Both the position numbers and the translations under genes were made by a program. From Rhyzopertha dominica (taxonomy: Eukaryota; Arthropoda; Insecta; Coleoptera; Bostrichidae): a DNA stretch of 64,000 nucleotides. Positions 44,077 through 55,711 of the stretch are shown in pieces (within the stretch, counting starts at the first letter, position 1; the number at the start of each line of letters is the position of its first letter). The notes under the pieces were generated by a model. The model searched no databases. It had not been told where the DNA came from and worked only from the letters and a program-made list of their open reading frames with translations. The stretch lies in NCBI GenBank assembly GCA_025024175.1, contig QCXZ01000064.1:6324001-6388000 (forward strand), in the 5' to 3' direction.

Positions 44077-46029
44077 ACAAGTATAACTAAATTAAAACGC
44101 TAGGAGACATTTTTACATTACATTTTACATAAACTTTGATACACAGTTGCGTGGTGTGGAAAAGAATTTGTTTAAATCACATTTCTGACTTTACTATTGC
44201 TACAAGTGGATTATTTAAGGGTATGAGATCCGTATTTAACAGATGCACAGAGGAGTATTTGTATTGAAAAACTGGTCATAAGTCAGTAACTAAAAATGTC
44301 AAATACAGAAACAAAACTTGTTAATTCTGAAACAATAATAAATACATAGGAGAGGGCCGTGAATATTTTGTATGTTTTTGGTAGTTTTGGTAGTAAGTGG
44401 CGGTGCAACTTGTCAGAAGTTGACAGTTGCGCGCGGCAAGTTTATTCGTTGTTATCGTTTTGTATAAACTTATACTTCAACAAGTAAATTAGTGAATGTG
44501 TAATGAATTTTGTTAAATTTCGTAAAATGGATTGTTCTGCCGCAGATGTATATTGCATAATTTAATAATCTTTATTGTCAGTTTATTTCTTTTCATACAG
44601 AAATGGAAATTTTTTAAAAGTCACAAAATTTTCGGTAACGTTTTGTTAACAGGTTTGTAAATTCCTTTTTTTATTATACTTCTGATCTCTATTGAACAGT
44701 AATTTTTGTATTAGAAAACAGAAAAAAGATCGTAGTTTCAAACTTAAAATGCGTTAGCTGCGAATATTTGCGAATTTAAAATTTTGGGAGTATTTACATA
44801 CATTTACTGATTTCTAAAGTAAGTACATGGTTAATACAAAGTTCAGGAACAGTTCAAAAACTCCATTATATGAAAATAAATTATTTGTAAATTTTGGATG
44901 GATATGAAGTGGAAAGCAAAGAATAAATTTTAAATTTTTTTACACTTCCTGTTTAACCGGAAATACGCCCCTATACTTCATATTTTAAGTTAATACTTTT
45001 TTTGGCGCATTGGTAGCTATTGAATTGAATGAATGGGTCCCTAAACTACTTTAGTACGTCATAACAACGCTGAATACAGTGTTACCAATTTTACGCTAAA
45101 TTTAGCGGAATTCGTTTTTTTTTTAAGCTGGCAAAATGACAAATTGTGGACAGCGGATTTAGGGATTTTTACAAATAATGTTGTTTTAACAAAAAATTTG
45201 TTAATTTTTGCCTTTCTTTTAATGCAGATTGCAACAGTACATCCAAAAATTATAGATATATTTGCTTTGATCGTAAGAAAGCTATTTTCAATATTTTTAT
45301 GATGACAATCTGGCCGGTTTTATTTTTGTTAAGTTTTTTATATAAATGTTGTTTTTAAGTAGGTAATGATTTCATATCCTTTATTTTCATTTGCCTTCTA
45401 GATACAGTAGTGCTAATTATAAAATAATAATGTAGAACAAACTCAAGAATGTAAGGTTTAATATTTTGCATTACTGGAAAATTTTCATTTCTGAACATTT
45501 TTGTCCATAACATTTTAGCATGTTTAACAATAAACGGAATTTGGATATGTAAAAACGCAATATGGCGATCATACAAAATATAAAAACAAAAGTGTGTGTT
45601 AATGTCTCAAAAACAATTTATAGAAAAAACTGAAAACTGCTTTACTTGAAATATTCAATAAAATATTAACAAAAATTCACATCATGTTTGTTCAATATTT
45701 CCATACAAATAGACTAAATAGGTATATAGCAAATAATAAAAAATTATAGCAAATAATAAAGAAATAGTTTTTTCCTTTTTTTTAAACAAATGCTGAACGA
45801 TTCGTAATCTATTCGTTTTTTACTTGCATATTAAATAAGCCATTAAGCTACATAATTATGCCTATTTAATCAGGTTTTCTATATTCCAATAGTTAGGCTT
45901 TTAAATTTAACACCCTATATATTTTTATAAAACTTTTTTTGTTTCCTAATCGGTAAAATGTCTTTTAAACCTAATGTATTAAAAGGTCGTTTAAAGAACT
46001 ATTCGATCAACATGTGTACACCTCTGTGA

Positions 46030-46654
46030 GATGGCTAGAATTGCGTTTCATGTAAATGGCCTCTAAGGGGTTCAAGTTGGCACGTGTTGACGTTTTTATG
46101 TTCTTCACGTTAGCTATATTAAATTTGTGGCCTGTTTCCATATTATGTAGTGCTAGTGCAGATTTTTCTCAATTTCTATTGTTTACGTGGTATATATGTT
46201 CTTTGAACCTAATATTTGGATTACGTTTTGTTTGGCCAATGTACTTTTTTGGGCAGTTACAGCATTTAATTTCATAAATTCCAGATTTGTTTAACGGGTC
46301 TTCTTTATCAAGGGTGTTGCCTAATAAGTTTCTTAATGTGTAGTTGTTCCCAAAAGCAAGATTAATATTAAATTTAGAAAATAAATTTTGAAATTTATGT
46401 TCTATTGAAGGATGGTATGTAAATTTTCTATGGAATATGGTTTCTTTCTCAGGGCTAAGGTGCGTGTGAGATCGCAAATTTAATTTATATTTGTGTTTGC
46501 TTAATAACTTAGTGATCATTTCTTTTTTGTATCCGTTTGACTTGGCTAAATTATAAATATATGATAGTTCATTTTTGTAATTTTCTGTAGATAATGGAAC
46601 ATTTAGTAATCTGTGTATTAAACTATTAAAGACGGACGGTTGAAATGCTGGCAT
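46030..46654 (-). pseudogene. Penelope-type RT C-terminus plus GIY-YIG nuclease
   Basis: The frame runs from FQPSVFNSLIHRLLNVPLS, through the C-terminal RT thumb-like region, to the nuclease (SGIYEIKCCNCPKKYIGQTK, RFKEHIYHVNNRN). After one in-frame stop the nuclease continues with SALALHNMETGHKFNIANVK and LNPLEAIYMKR. The upstream RT palm is absent. Confidence 0.8.
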
Positions 46655-46714
46655 TTGGCTTTGCCAAAAATAAAAATTGGAAGTAGGATAAAAACAAGTG
46701 TTTTATTATTATTA

Positions 46715-47569
46715 TTTAATAACTTCCAAAATACTCTACTATTCATTATTAATAAAGATTATATGTATAAATCGGTGCTGAATTCATTTCTGTGTTAGTT
46801 TAAATCGATTTGCTATGAACGACAATTCTTTTAAACGTTTTCAATATATCGAAATGATTACATGTGCGAACTACAAATTGAATAAAATAAATACTTGGCC
46901 GATAGCAGCGAACATGTTAAAATGAAATCGAGAGTGTTGCTTGAAGCTCTCAAGCGTTCTAATTCGAAATTGTTTTTAGTGCTTGAGGAAACTGTTGCAA
47001 AAGTGGTGGTTAGAGCTGGCCGCGACTTACGGGGTAAGTATGAATGATGTTTTGTGCGTTTACTTTCCAATCGTCGAGCCGTTTTTCATACTTTGATTTT
47101 TCTTGCAGAACTGATGGCAGCAGCAGTTTGAAATGAGCAAGCACATTAACTGGCATGTGTAGTAGACTGTTTAATGCATTTTTCTGGAGAGTAGTGTGTA
47201 CTAGCTAGAATTTGGAGTGAGTTTGCGGTGGTGTTCATTTTTCTTAATGCGTGTGTATTTTTTGAGTTGCATTTATTAACTGTTGGTAATGAAGTTAGAA
47301 CTTCTGTCTACATATCAGTCATGTCAATTTTGCACTGCTGACTATGAGTATTTAAGTCTGATCTGGTATACGTATATTTTACATTTAGGTACATTATTTT
47401 TGTACGCATCTAATTGTTTGTGATTTGCTGTCTTTGTTTGCCAATAAAACTTCAGAAACTTGTTTGTGTTTTATTCTTTTGTAGGTACTTCATAATTGTT
47501 CCTTTTTGCTACTAGCAAAATAATTCAAGGTATCTCTTCATTTAGACGGAAATTAGTTCGTATAATATA
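46715..47569 (+). other. Patj intron, no gene recognised
   Basis: No recognisable coding region or structured repeat. It ends where the TA and CAGGGTT terminus of the next element begin. Confidence 0.4.
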
Positions 47570-49930
47570 CAGGGTTATTCTGTATCGGTTTTCTGCATGG
47601 GTATCTTGTAAAAATAAGAGATAGAGAGAAGGTTAAATGACGGCAAGGTTTCCCATTTTAAGCCCTGTCAGAATCTAAAAAGGAATCTCATTTATCTGTT
47701 GCATTGGTTGAAAAAAAAACTGAAAATTTTGATTTTCGTTTTCTGCTCATAACTTTTTTAAGTACATCTCCGATCCAAAATTGGAAAGCACATTCTTAAG
47801 GTACTTTTTTACAAGCCATCCAATGGTGCTAACTAGCTAACTTTGTACGATGTTTCGTCTGCTCGCAATCATCATCAACTTAATTTTTTTCTTATGGACG
47901 CTATATTCAAAATGGTACGATTTAATAAAGATCTTTTCCTGGTTACTTTGATACATCACACTTAGTAATTCATTTCACAAATAAATGCAAAAATACCAAT
48001 CATTCATATTTAAAATGATATTACATGATAAATCTAGTAGTCGTTGAAAATAATTGCCACAATTGTAAACACACGTACCCCAAGATCTAGATATACGTGC
48101 AAACCCATCACATCATAATGTAATTAAAAATCTAAAAAGAAATTTTATTTATTTGGTCCATTAAAATGACGTATCGCACTTTTAGTGCTCCATTTATAAA
48201 ATAAGTGCAAAAAATTAATTAAAAGAGAAAATACAACTAATCAAGTAAACCCTGAAAAAATCGATTCACCTCAACCATTGTTGAAAATGGTTATTTGACA
48301 GTTCCCCAAAATCTGGCAAGATATTTACCGATACAATGCGTCAAGATATGGCGAAGGTGTATTGCATAAACAATCATAATGCCGATTGAGCTAGCCAGAA
48401 GTATTTTGAGTTGCATCCAAAGTGGATGCGACCTCACAAAAGCCTTTTTTTAATTTAGATAGAAATTCTTTATATGGAAGAATTACAAAAGGGCGTTGAA
48501 AAATGAGATTAAGAGTTGATGTTCATTGTGAAGAAATAATTCTTTAAGAGGTGTTTTTTAAATTATAAATTGTGATAATTCTTACTTACGTTGTCTTTAA
48601 GTTCAAGAGAAATCCTGGACATAGCACGCCTCAGCTGGGTTTAACGTTAAATATACCACAAACGAACGTGTGGAGGACACTAAGACTAAGAAAGCACATC
48701 TATAAACCTTACAGAATTTATATTCATACTAGTCAAGATTTAAAAGCAACAGATTGTGAAATCAAATTAAACTTTTGTAGACGACTGGAACGGAAATGCT
48801 TGTTGGCTGACAATTTTTTGTCTTTAATTTTGTGATCATATGAGACGAGATTTACAAATTGAGACAACACCAGCATGTATGGAACTACTTGAATATCTGT
48901 CAACAACCCTATTACATTTTTGGAGGTCGTTAGAGTGAAAAATATATGGTTTATGCAAGACGATGCACCTGCTCACAATGTTGCACAAGCACAGTATTGT
49001 TTTAAATTTAATTTTAGGGTGTAAATGTACAGCAATATTGGGCTAGTGCACTCTCCTTTTTTGTGGGGAACGGTGAGAAAAAACGGTTTATAGAACATAA
49101 GTGAATGATGCAGCTTTGCAAATGGGGGTGCTTAAATCATTTTTTCAATACGTCTCAGAAATGTAAAAAGTGCTATTCATAGAAACTTAAAGAAAAGTCT
49201 GTGATTTTTGTTTTGTTTATTTAATCATATTTAGTTAAAATTTAGTGTTTATAATATTTAATTTAATTTGTTACCTGGTGAATTTATTTATGAATATAAT
49301 ACTAAGTGTGATACATCGTTTTACTCAGTTTTTTTTACGTCGAATATTGTCATTTTCCAATATGAAACTCATAAGAAAGTTGATGATCATGCATTGCCAA
49401 AGCGTTGTACTAAATTACTGTTAAGACTAAAAGGTAGCTCACAAAAAACTATCGTAAGAAGGCACAACCATTTTTTTGATTCGATGAGCCAAAAAGATCT
49501 AAATTTTCTTTCAATAACTTTTTTAAAATTCATAAATAAGGTTCCTTTTCAGATTCTTAGTTAAGTCATGATTAACTGACGTTTGCACATATATCTAGAT
49601 CTTGAAGTTGAATTGTTTTCAAGTACTACTATATATATAATCTATTTTATCATTTTAAATACGTATGTGTTTTTGGTATTTTTGCAGTTAATTGTAAAAA
49701 TAATTACTAAGTGTTGATATCAAATTAGTTAGAAACCATTCTTTATTCCACAGTCTCCTTTATCAATATGGCATCTGTAAGAAACGATAAAGACCAAACA
49801 TCGCACTAAATTATTGCTAGCAATAGCTGAGAGCTTCTAAGAAAGTGTGTTAAGAATGTGCTTTGCAATTTTGGATCGGACATATATCAAAAAAGTTATG
49901 AGCAAAAAACTAAATCAAAATTTTAAGTTT
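47570..49930 (+). mobile_element. Decayed mariner-superfamily element with long inverted arms
   Basis: Left end CAGGGTTATTCTGTATCGG follows TA (47568-47569). An arm at 47712-47815 (GCTCATAACTTTTTT..CCGATCCAAAATTG) is inverted at 49840-49930. The interior plus strand at 48600-48830 encodes an N-terminal transposase HTH (NPGHSTPQLGLTLNIPQTNV, then WRTLRLRKHIYKPYRI). Near 48935 it encodes IWFMQDDAPAHNVAQA around the second catalytic D. Right boundary is uncertain. Confidence 0.65.
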
Positions 49931-50385
49931 CTTTTTAATTAATCTGGATGATTAATATTTACAGTTTCTCTTATCACTTTTTACAAAATGTGATATACTT
50001 AATCTTAACATCGAGGGACAAAGGCTTATAAATTTTTTAGATCAAAAGTGAACATAAATTTTTTATTCGAACATTTAATTGATGTATGTATAGATATATA
50101 TAGATGTATATACTTTATATGTACTTTACAGCCTATAACATATAATGGTATTACATTAAACCATTTTAGTCTCATCATAATTGAATTGAATTTACCAAAA
50201 TAAACAACTTTTAACTGATTATGAAACATGATTATTACACTTTATGACATGTGATTAGTTTCTATAACAAAAAAGACTTCTGGTGAATTGATTAAAAACA
50301 AAGATTTATTATTATTTGATGTAATAGAAAAATAATTAATTTGCTTTACAGTCTATAAAATTTTGAATAATATCTGCTTTCATAG
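49931..50385 (+). other. Patj intron, nothing recognised
   Basis: AT-rich, ending in the acceptor TCTGCTTTCATAG for the first tail exon. Confidence 0.45.
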
Positions 50386-50855
50386 GACACAGACCAAGAA
50401 GACCAGACTTGTTACGACGACTTTCATGAATGCATCGAGGAGTATCAAGAGTGCCTGGAAGTGGTCCAGATTTGCATAGACGACGACAGCACCTTTAACC
50501 ACTCTTCCTGCGGTTCCCAAGTGGAGGACCTGGGTCAAAATGTGGAGAACACGAAGACGTCGGACCTCATCGAAAACAACAACTCGGAGCACCAGTTGCA
50601 ACCGGATGTGATAAAAAACGTGAGCGAGAGTGAACTGGACCTAAGCTACAAAAGTGTGAACGAACACGCAAGTGACGTGGACAACTTGAACAACAAGATT
50701 AACATCAGTGTCTCGAGACACGGTGCTACTGTGAATTCTAACAGTGTCAGTACAAATTTTAGTTCTAAGGTCCAATGCAACGACAGCTCAACAACACAGA
50801 GTGATAAGGTTTCGTGCCACACGCAGTCATCCAAGTTGACGGACGACAAAGATGG
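50386..50855 (+). CDS. Patj: Patj exon: first exon of acidic C-terminal tail
   Basis: 470 nt, phase 0 to 2, between CTTTCATAG and GTAATT. It begins DTDQEDQTCYDDFHECIEEY then QECLEVVQICIDDD. A long serine/asparagine/aspartate-rich stretch without a domain follows. The phase-0 acceptor fits the PDZ4 exon donor, and the phase-2 donor fits the exon at 54455. In-phase joining and absence of stops support its membership in Patj. It lies beyond the end of fly Patj homology, so the assignment rests on splicing logic. Confidence 0.72.
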
Positions 50856-51146
50856 GTAATTATACTGAATCTTTTGTAGGGATGTTACCACGACTGTAAC
50901 CAGGTTTTGATTTCAGAGTGGGCAACTGAAATTGAAAGGGGATGGCAAACTTATTTTCATTTTTATAATAATAAATACTTAATCACAAAGTAAAGAAAAG
51001 CTCAAAAGACATTGTATTTAAATATCATGAAACTTTTGAAAACTTAAAAAAAGTGAAAAAATTAAAACTAACTAATAAGTAATTATATTTTGCTATACAG
51101 GGTCTTTCACAAAGAGTGGCCTATTATAAGTATATGACAGCGTATA

Positions 51147-52462
51147 CAGGGTCGCTACAAAGTATGGAACCAGAAGGATATTTCAGGTTATGTTCGTTAC
51201 AAAAATGTAAAAGAATGAAAACAATTCTCTTTATCGCTAAAATGAACAGAAAAGCGCAGGTATTACCATTTTTCCTTGACTGTGATAATTTTCGTCCAGT
51301 TTGATCAATTTATTGCGAATCGGGTACCCAAAAAGTAAAAAAGAAAAACATGATTTCGTGAAAAATGCTGTATTTTTTTCAGATTTACAGTTAAAGTTTT
51401 CTAATGTTCTTTGTAGCATATTTGGAGGTAAGTTCTGAATTTGTGCCCTGATTCGTCCTTTTAAATCTTCTGCACAATGTGGCCGATCCGCATAAATACG
51501 ATTTTTCAGATACCCCCACAGGAAAAAAAAAAGCGGCGTCAGATCAGGTGAACGTGCTGGACATTCTATCGCTCCGCGCCTACCAATCCATCTGTCTGGA
51601 AACATCGCATTCGAATATCCACGAACGTTGACTATAAAATGGGGCGGTGCACCATCTTGCTGAAACCATATCTGTCCAGAAGGACGCGCAGCATTTTCAC
51701 GATTAGGAAATAGTTCTGGTATAACATGTTCACGCAAGAACTATAAATATTTGACCGCGTTCAAATTTTCATCGATGAAAAATGGCCCAATAATATGCTC
51801 ATCGATAATACCATACCAGAAGTTCACTTTCTGAGGGTGTTGTTTGTGGATTTTTTCCTCCAATGTGGATTTGTTTCCGACCAATATCTGCAATTATGTC
51901 TATTCACATTACCATTGAGGTAAAAAGGCGCTTCATCAGAAAACAATCCAATTTAAAATGTTTCTATCTTCATCTATCATGTTCATGGCAGTTTCGCAAA
52001 ATTATATCCTACGATCGAAATCATTTTCGCTCAGTTCTTGTAATAAGTGAATTTTGTATGGATGAAACTTTTCTTTCTTCAAAATTTTCTGAACAGAACT
52101 TCTGCTAATATGGTGAGAACACTTGGGATTCTCTTGCACATCTAACAGGACATTCAGGCTACTTTCCTTACTCGTAGCAACCTTTGGACGTCCTGGTTTT
52201 TGACGATTTTTAACACCGNAAGTTTCGCCAAAACGTTGCAATGCTTTAATAACTGTTGATCTGGCAAATGGTTCACGATCTTCATGAATTGCATTGCAGA
52301 GTGCAACTGCTTCCGAATAACTTCGCCTTCTATCTCCATAACCAGTCATCATCAAAATTTCGATGCGGTCATGTTCAGTTAACTGAGGCATTGCGATTGC
52401 AAATAACAAAGTGAATGAAAATTATCATGAGTCACGAGGAAAATGGAGACATCTGGAGTAAA
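51147..52462 (-). mobile_element. Mariner-like family A, copy 3 (5' truncated)
   Basis: The 3' end CAGGGTCGCTACAAAGTATG follows TA at 51145-51146. The other terminus is missing: similarity to copy 2 stops near 52462, where LINE sequence begins. The fragment includes the full transposase start. Confidence 0.88.
51340..52392 (-). pseudogene. Family A transposase, copy 3
   Basis: MPQLTEHDRIEILMMTGYGD starts at 52392. The HTH region runs to about 52002 with one N (52219). A decayed central part follows, then 51737-51350 with IWFQQDGAPPHFIVNVRGYS and RSPDLTPLFFFLWGYLKNRI. Unlike copies 1 and 2, the FFLW tryptophan codon is intact here. Confidence 0.87.
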
Positions 52463-53304
52463 GTCCAAAATTCTGCCTACAATTTTTTCTAGTGCCATAG
52501 TTATGTTCAATATGTGAATATGCTTATATTGATAGATTAAGAGACTTCTGACGTACAACTCATTCAAATTTAGCACATCAGCTTTTTTATATAAAAAATC
52601 TGTGGGGTGATCAAGTTTCTTGTTATATATCAATTCTATAAAACGATTTTGCAGAGTCTTAATTGGTTTATATGACTTCTGACCAAAATACCCCATCTTC
52701 TTATTCCGTAGGCAATAATAGACTCCACCAAAGCGAAGTCCGGGGTTTTCAATTGCGATTGGCCCAAGAGAGATATAAGATATTTAAATATGTAAAGGAG
52801 AGGTTTTACTTTTGTTTTTCCGATGTTAATTGATAGCAAATTATAATGGAACCAAAGTTTATATTGTATAAAGTTTTTCTCAGCCAACTTCCGTACTTCT
52901 GTCCAAATTGGAGCACTATATATAATTGCTGTGTCATTTACATATAAGTAGATTTTTCCAGTTGATTGGATGTTAAATATCTCTTGTACGTAAATTATAA
53001 ATAAAAGTGGACCCAGGTACACCTCACGTTACAACACTGCAGGAACTTAATTTTCCACAAACTTTTACAGGTTGTTTTCGTTGTGCAGGTGCGTATGCAG
53101 CAAAACATAAGCAATTCCACGAATTCCAATGTTTTCCAGTTTCTTAAGCATTAAGGGATGGTTCATCGTATCGAAAGCTTTTGCCAAGTCAGTGAAGATC
53201 CCCAAGGTAGCCCTGCCATCATCCGAATGCTGTTGGATTTTATAATAATACTTAACATTTTCAACCAAATTTAAAACTTTCGATATAGCTAAAACTAAGA
53301 CCAA
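52462..53304 (-). mobile_element. LINE reverse transcriptase fragment fused to mariner copy
   Basis: The minus strand encodes RT pieces: IFTDLAKAFDTMNHPLMLKK (53200 region), LGPLLFIIYVQEIF and IYLYVNDTAII (YADD-type motif as YVND), then VESIIAYGIRRWG and LQNRFIELIYNKKL. It is a jockey/CR1-like element with frame breaks. Its 3' end stops at the mariner junction at about 52462. Confidence 0.72.
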
Positions 53305-53682
53305 ACTGATTTACTGGTTGAAACATCTCTATGAACTGTTCAATAATAAAATAAAAGTTATCTCCGTTTTATGTTTTTACCGTAATAGATCCATGAACAA
53401 AACAAGTAGGATGGCTTAAAAGACAAATCTGTTAGCAGAACACAAATAAATTGTTCAAGCTCCACTTTCGGACGAAATTGACTTTTTGTATGTGTTATGA
53501 ATTTTTATCTATTATCGACTGTTTTATGCAAAAAGTAGACAAACTTGAAGTATACTAATAACTTATATTTAAAAACAAAAATTTCAAGTGTGTTAAACTG
53601 ATTGAAAATTGTAGAACTTTTGTCCTTGGTTTCTCACAAATGTTGATTTAGAACTTGGCTGGCTTTTGCTTCACTCAAGGAT
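53305..53682 (-). other. Downstream flank of the antisense gene
   Basis: AT-rich sequence following the stop codon of the antisense frame. It could be its 3' UTR, but no clear AATAAA was placed. Confidence 0.3.
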
Positions 53683-53799
53683 TTAGTGTAGTAAGATGTA
53701 AATGACTTCTTCTATCTCGTCTAGCAACTGAGGTAAATCCTCAACGCCGTCACCTGGTTGTCTCTCTAAAGAGGCAGCGACCACAGTTCCGATAGCTAT
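53683..53799 (-). CDS. Antisense gene, last exon (unidentified protein)
   Basis: 39 codons including TAA, phase 0, following an acceptor AATTTATAG (minus strand). It encodes IAIGTVVAASLERQPGDGVE and then an acidic amphipathic C-terminus, DLPQLLDEIEEVIYILLH. It joins in frame to the exon at 53856-54131 across a 56-nt GT/AG intron. I do not recognise the protein. The coding-like composition compared with the surrounding AT-rich intron suggests a real gene or a recently decayed one. Confidence 0.5.
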   Translation of the reverse strand: MAIGTVVAASLERQPGDGVEDLPQLLDEIEEVIYILLH

Positions 53800-53855
53800 C
53801 TATAAATTGTTAATTTTAATATATTAAATTTTTAAATGCGAATAAGATAACAAAC

Positions 53856-54131
53856 AATTAGAATGCCATTATATGCACTGAAAATTTTTAGCGAGTGAAA
53901 AATATATATGAAATTTTCTGTTAATTTGGTATTTAACACATCTTTAGTTTTCTCACACTTAGGTGTACTTATAGCTAAAAAGGAGCCACTAAGTTTTAGT
54001 GCCCAGGACAAATGTTTTAGAGCGGGCTGCAGCGAATCATAGAACATTAAATTCTTAAACTTCTCATTGGTGAAACTAATTTTGGAAGCGGCAGTAGCAG
54101 AATGTTTGAACAGAAAGAAAATAGAGTGCAA
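53856..54131 (-). CDS. Antisense gene, penultimate exon (unidentified protein)
   Basis: 92 codons in phase 0, from a possible acceptor AATTAAAG to the donor GTTTGT. Helical in appearance: LHSIFFLFKHSATAASKISF, then LMFYDSLQPALKHLSWALKL, then ENFIYIFHSLKIFSAYNGIL. The exact 5' edge is uncertain because the frame stays open a little further upstream (AIEFLQKELK). A short upstream exon ending KQHQLE near 54245-54280 is possible but weakly supported. It lies in the Patj intron before exon 54455, on the opposite strand. Confidence 0.45.
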
Positions 54132-54454
54132 CTTTAATTCTTTTTGTAGGAATTCAATAGCTCAAATTAATAAGAACATTTAATTTTGCATCTTTTCATA
54201 TTCAATCCATTAAGTTAAAAATACGAAGGTATAAAATAGTAAAGATAGGAATGAACCTCAAGCTGGTGCTGTTTACGTTGTATGTTGGAACTGATACTGT
54301 GTATTCAATCCCTTTTTTTTCATGATAACCTATGAAATTATGCATTTTGTATGTGACAAATCGAATGGGGTATTTTAGAAATCATAGTGTAATTTCACTA
54401 AAGAGTTAATTGGCGATCAAGAATTCACAATAATTTTGCTGATTTCCTTCTTAG

Positions 54455-54706
54455 ATACGAGACATGTATGGACGAGTCCCTTTCCGAAGACCTGTGTGCC
54501 AAAACGCCGACAAATCCGAAAACTTTCGACTTACCCAAGACTGAAGACGCCTTAGTACAAAATAATGAAACGAGGGAAGAGAAAACCCCTACAAATTCAC
54601 GCACACTGCTGTTGGATGTAACCTGTATGAACTCCTTCATTTCGGAACCGTGTTTGAATACTGACAACGTTTTGTTTCCCAAGAATGGCCACTTGATCCT
54701 TGACAG
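54455..54706 (+). CDS. Patj: Patj exon: second tail exon
   Basis: 252 nt, phase 2 to 2, between CCTTCTTAG and GTAAGA. It encodes YETCMDESLSEDLCAKTPTN with later TCMNSFISEPCLNTDNVL. Cysteines are spaced among acidic and Thr/Pro residues; no known domain. In-phase splicing to both neighbours supports it. Confidence 0.7.
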
Positions 54707-55711
54707 GTAAGAATGACTAAAAATATGTTGCTTCTTGGTGTACTGTATGAAATATTTCTGCAGAAGTCTATCCAATTTGTTAAACATGTTACTGATTAAA
54801 TAAGACACTTTGTGAAAGAAGAATACCAATTGAGATCATTTGAGTTGAACCTACTAGAATTCAGGCTCATTTTTCCTGCATCCTTTTACAATCCCTCAAT
54901 TTTGTAGCAATCCAATGTTTTGCTTATATCTATAAAATCAAACGATTTCGGCTTTTGTCAAATCAGATTTATACATTTAATTTTAAAAAAGTTCAGAAAC
55001 TTGCATTGTTTTTCATACAGTTAACATCCAGTACATTGCACATTTATAGCCTCAACTAAAAATTTTGTAAAGGCAAAAATTTATCTTTGTTCCGCAAAAA
55101 TTTTGTTATTAGAAGTAATTTATTATTATTGGTCACAAAAACATTATTTGTTATTAATAACCTGTAATTTCTTTAGCACATAATATTTGTATTAGTTACA
55201 ATAACTAACTTTTTGTTGGTTTATTTTTTGTTTTAACTTATTATAAGTAAGTATTTCACCCTAACAATGCTGCCGATGAAGTCCTAGATTTCTATTACTT
55301 AAGTGTGGANACTTTATATTAAATATTCATTAAATGTTCTCTTCTAGAATATTTAGAAATAACTTTAGTACCACCCTGTTTAATATTATATAAATATTTA
55401 CTTAAATAAAATGGCTACCTGTCAATTTTGAGAAGATACAAGCATAAACTTTTTAACATCTTATTAGTGTCCTTATTTGTAATATCTGTTTCTAAATCTG
55501 TACTATTAACGTTGTTCGATTATTTCTATAACATTTGCCAGTATTCATCAGGCGAAATAATATTACCAATTTTGTGTAGATACTAGTTTATTTATTAAAT
55601 ACAATAAATAATTATCCTAATTAATTAAAAATCGATGGTGACAGGGATACAAATATTTTAATTAACCTACATCTAAATTTTTCTTCATTGGCTCAATAAC
55701 AAAAAATCATT
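54707..55711 (+). other. Patj intron, nothing recognised
   Basis: Very AT-rich, with no recognisable coding region or strong inverted repeat. Confidence 0.4.

Larger units (their letters stand above)
43977..46711 (-). mobile_element. Second Penelope-like element, inverted ends
   Basis: About 70-bp inverted arms (AAACACTTGTTTTTATCCTA...GCCAAATGCCAGCATTTC at 43977-44046 and its complement at 46640-46711) bracket the unit. The minus strand at 46654-46030 encodes the C-terminal RT and GIY-YIG nuclease of a Penelope-like element. The left arm contains a hammerhead-like fold. The 44080-46020 interior has no recognised coding sequence and may include a later insertion or a decayed second copy. Confidence 0.7.

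Noticed and set aside
49268..49564. 98-codon open frame between mariner arms
   Set aside because: No domain or codon-use support; it lies inside the decayed mariner element and shows no transposase motif.
54425..54829. 134-codon minus-strand frame
   Set aside because: It is the antisense shadow of the Patj tail exon 54455-54706, whose splice sites and phase fit the plus strand.
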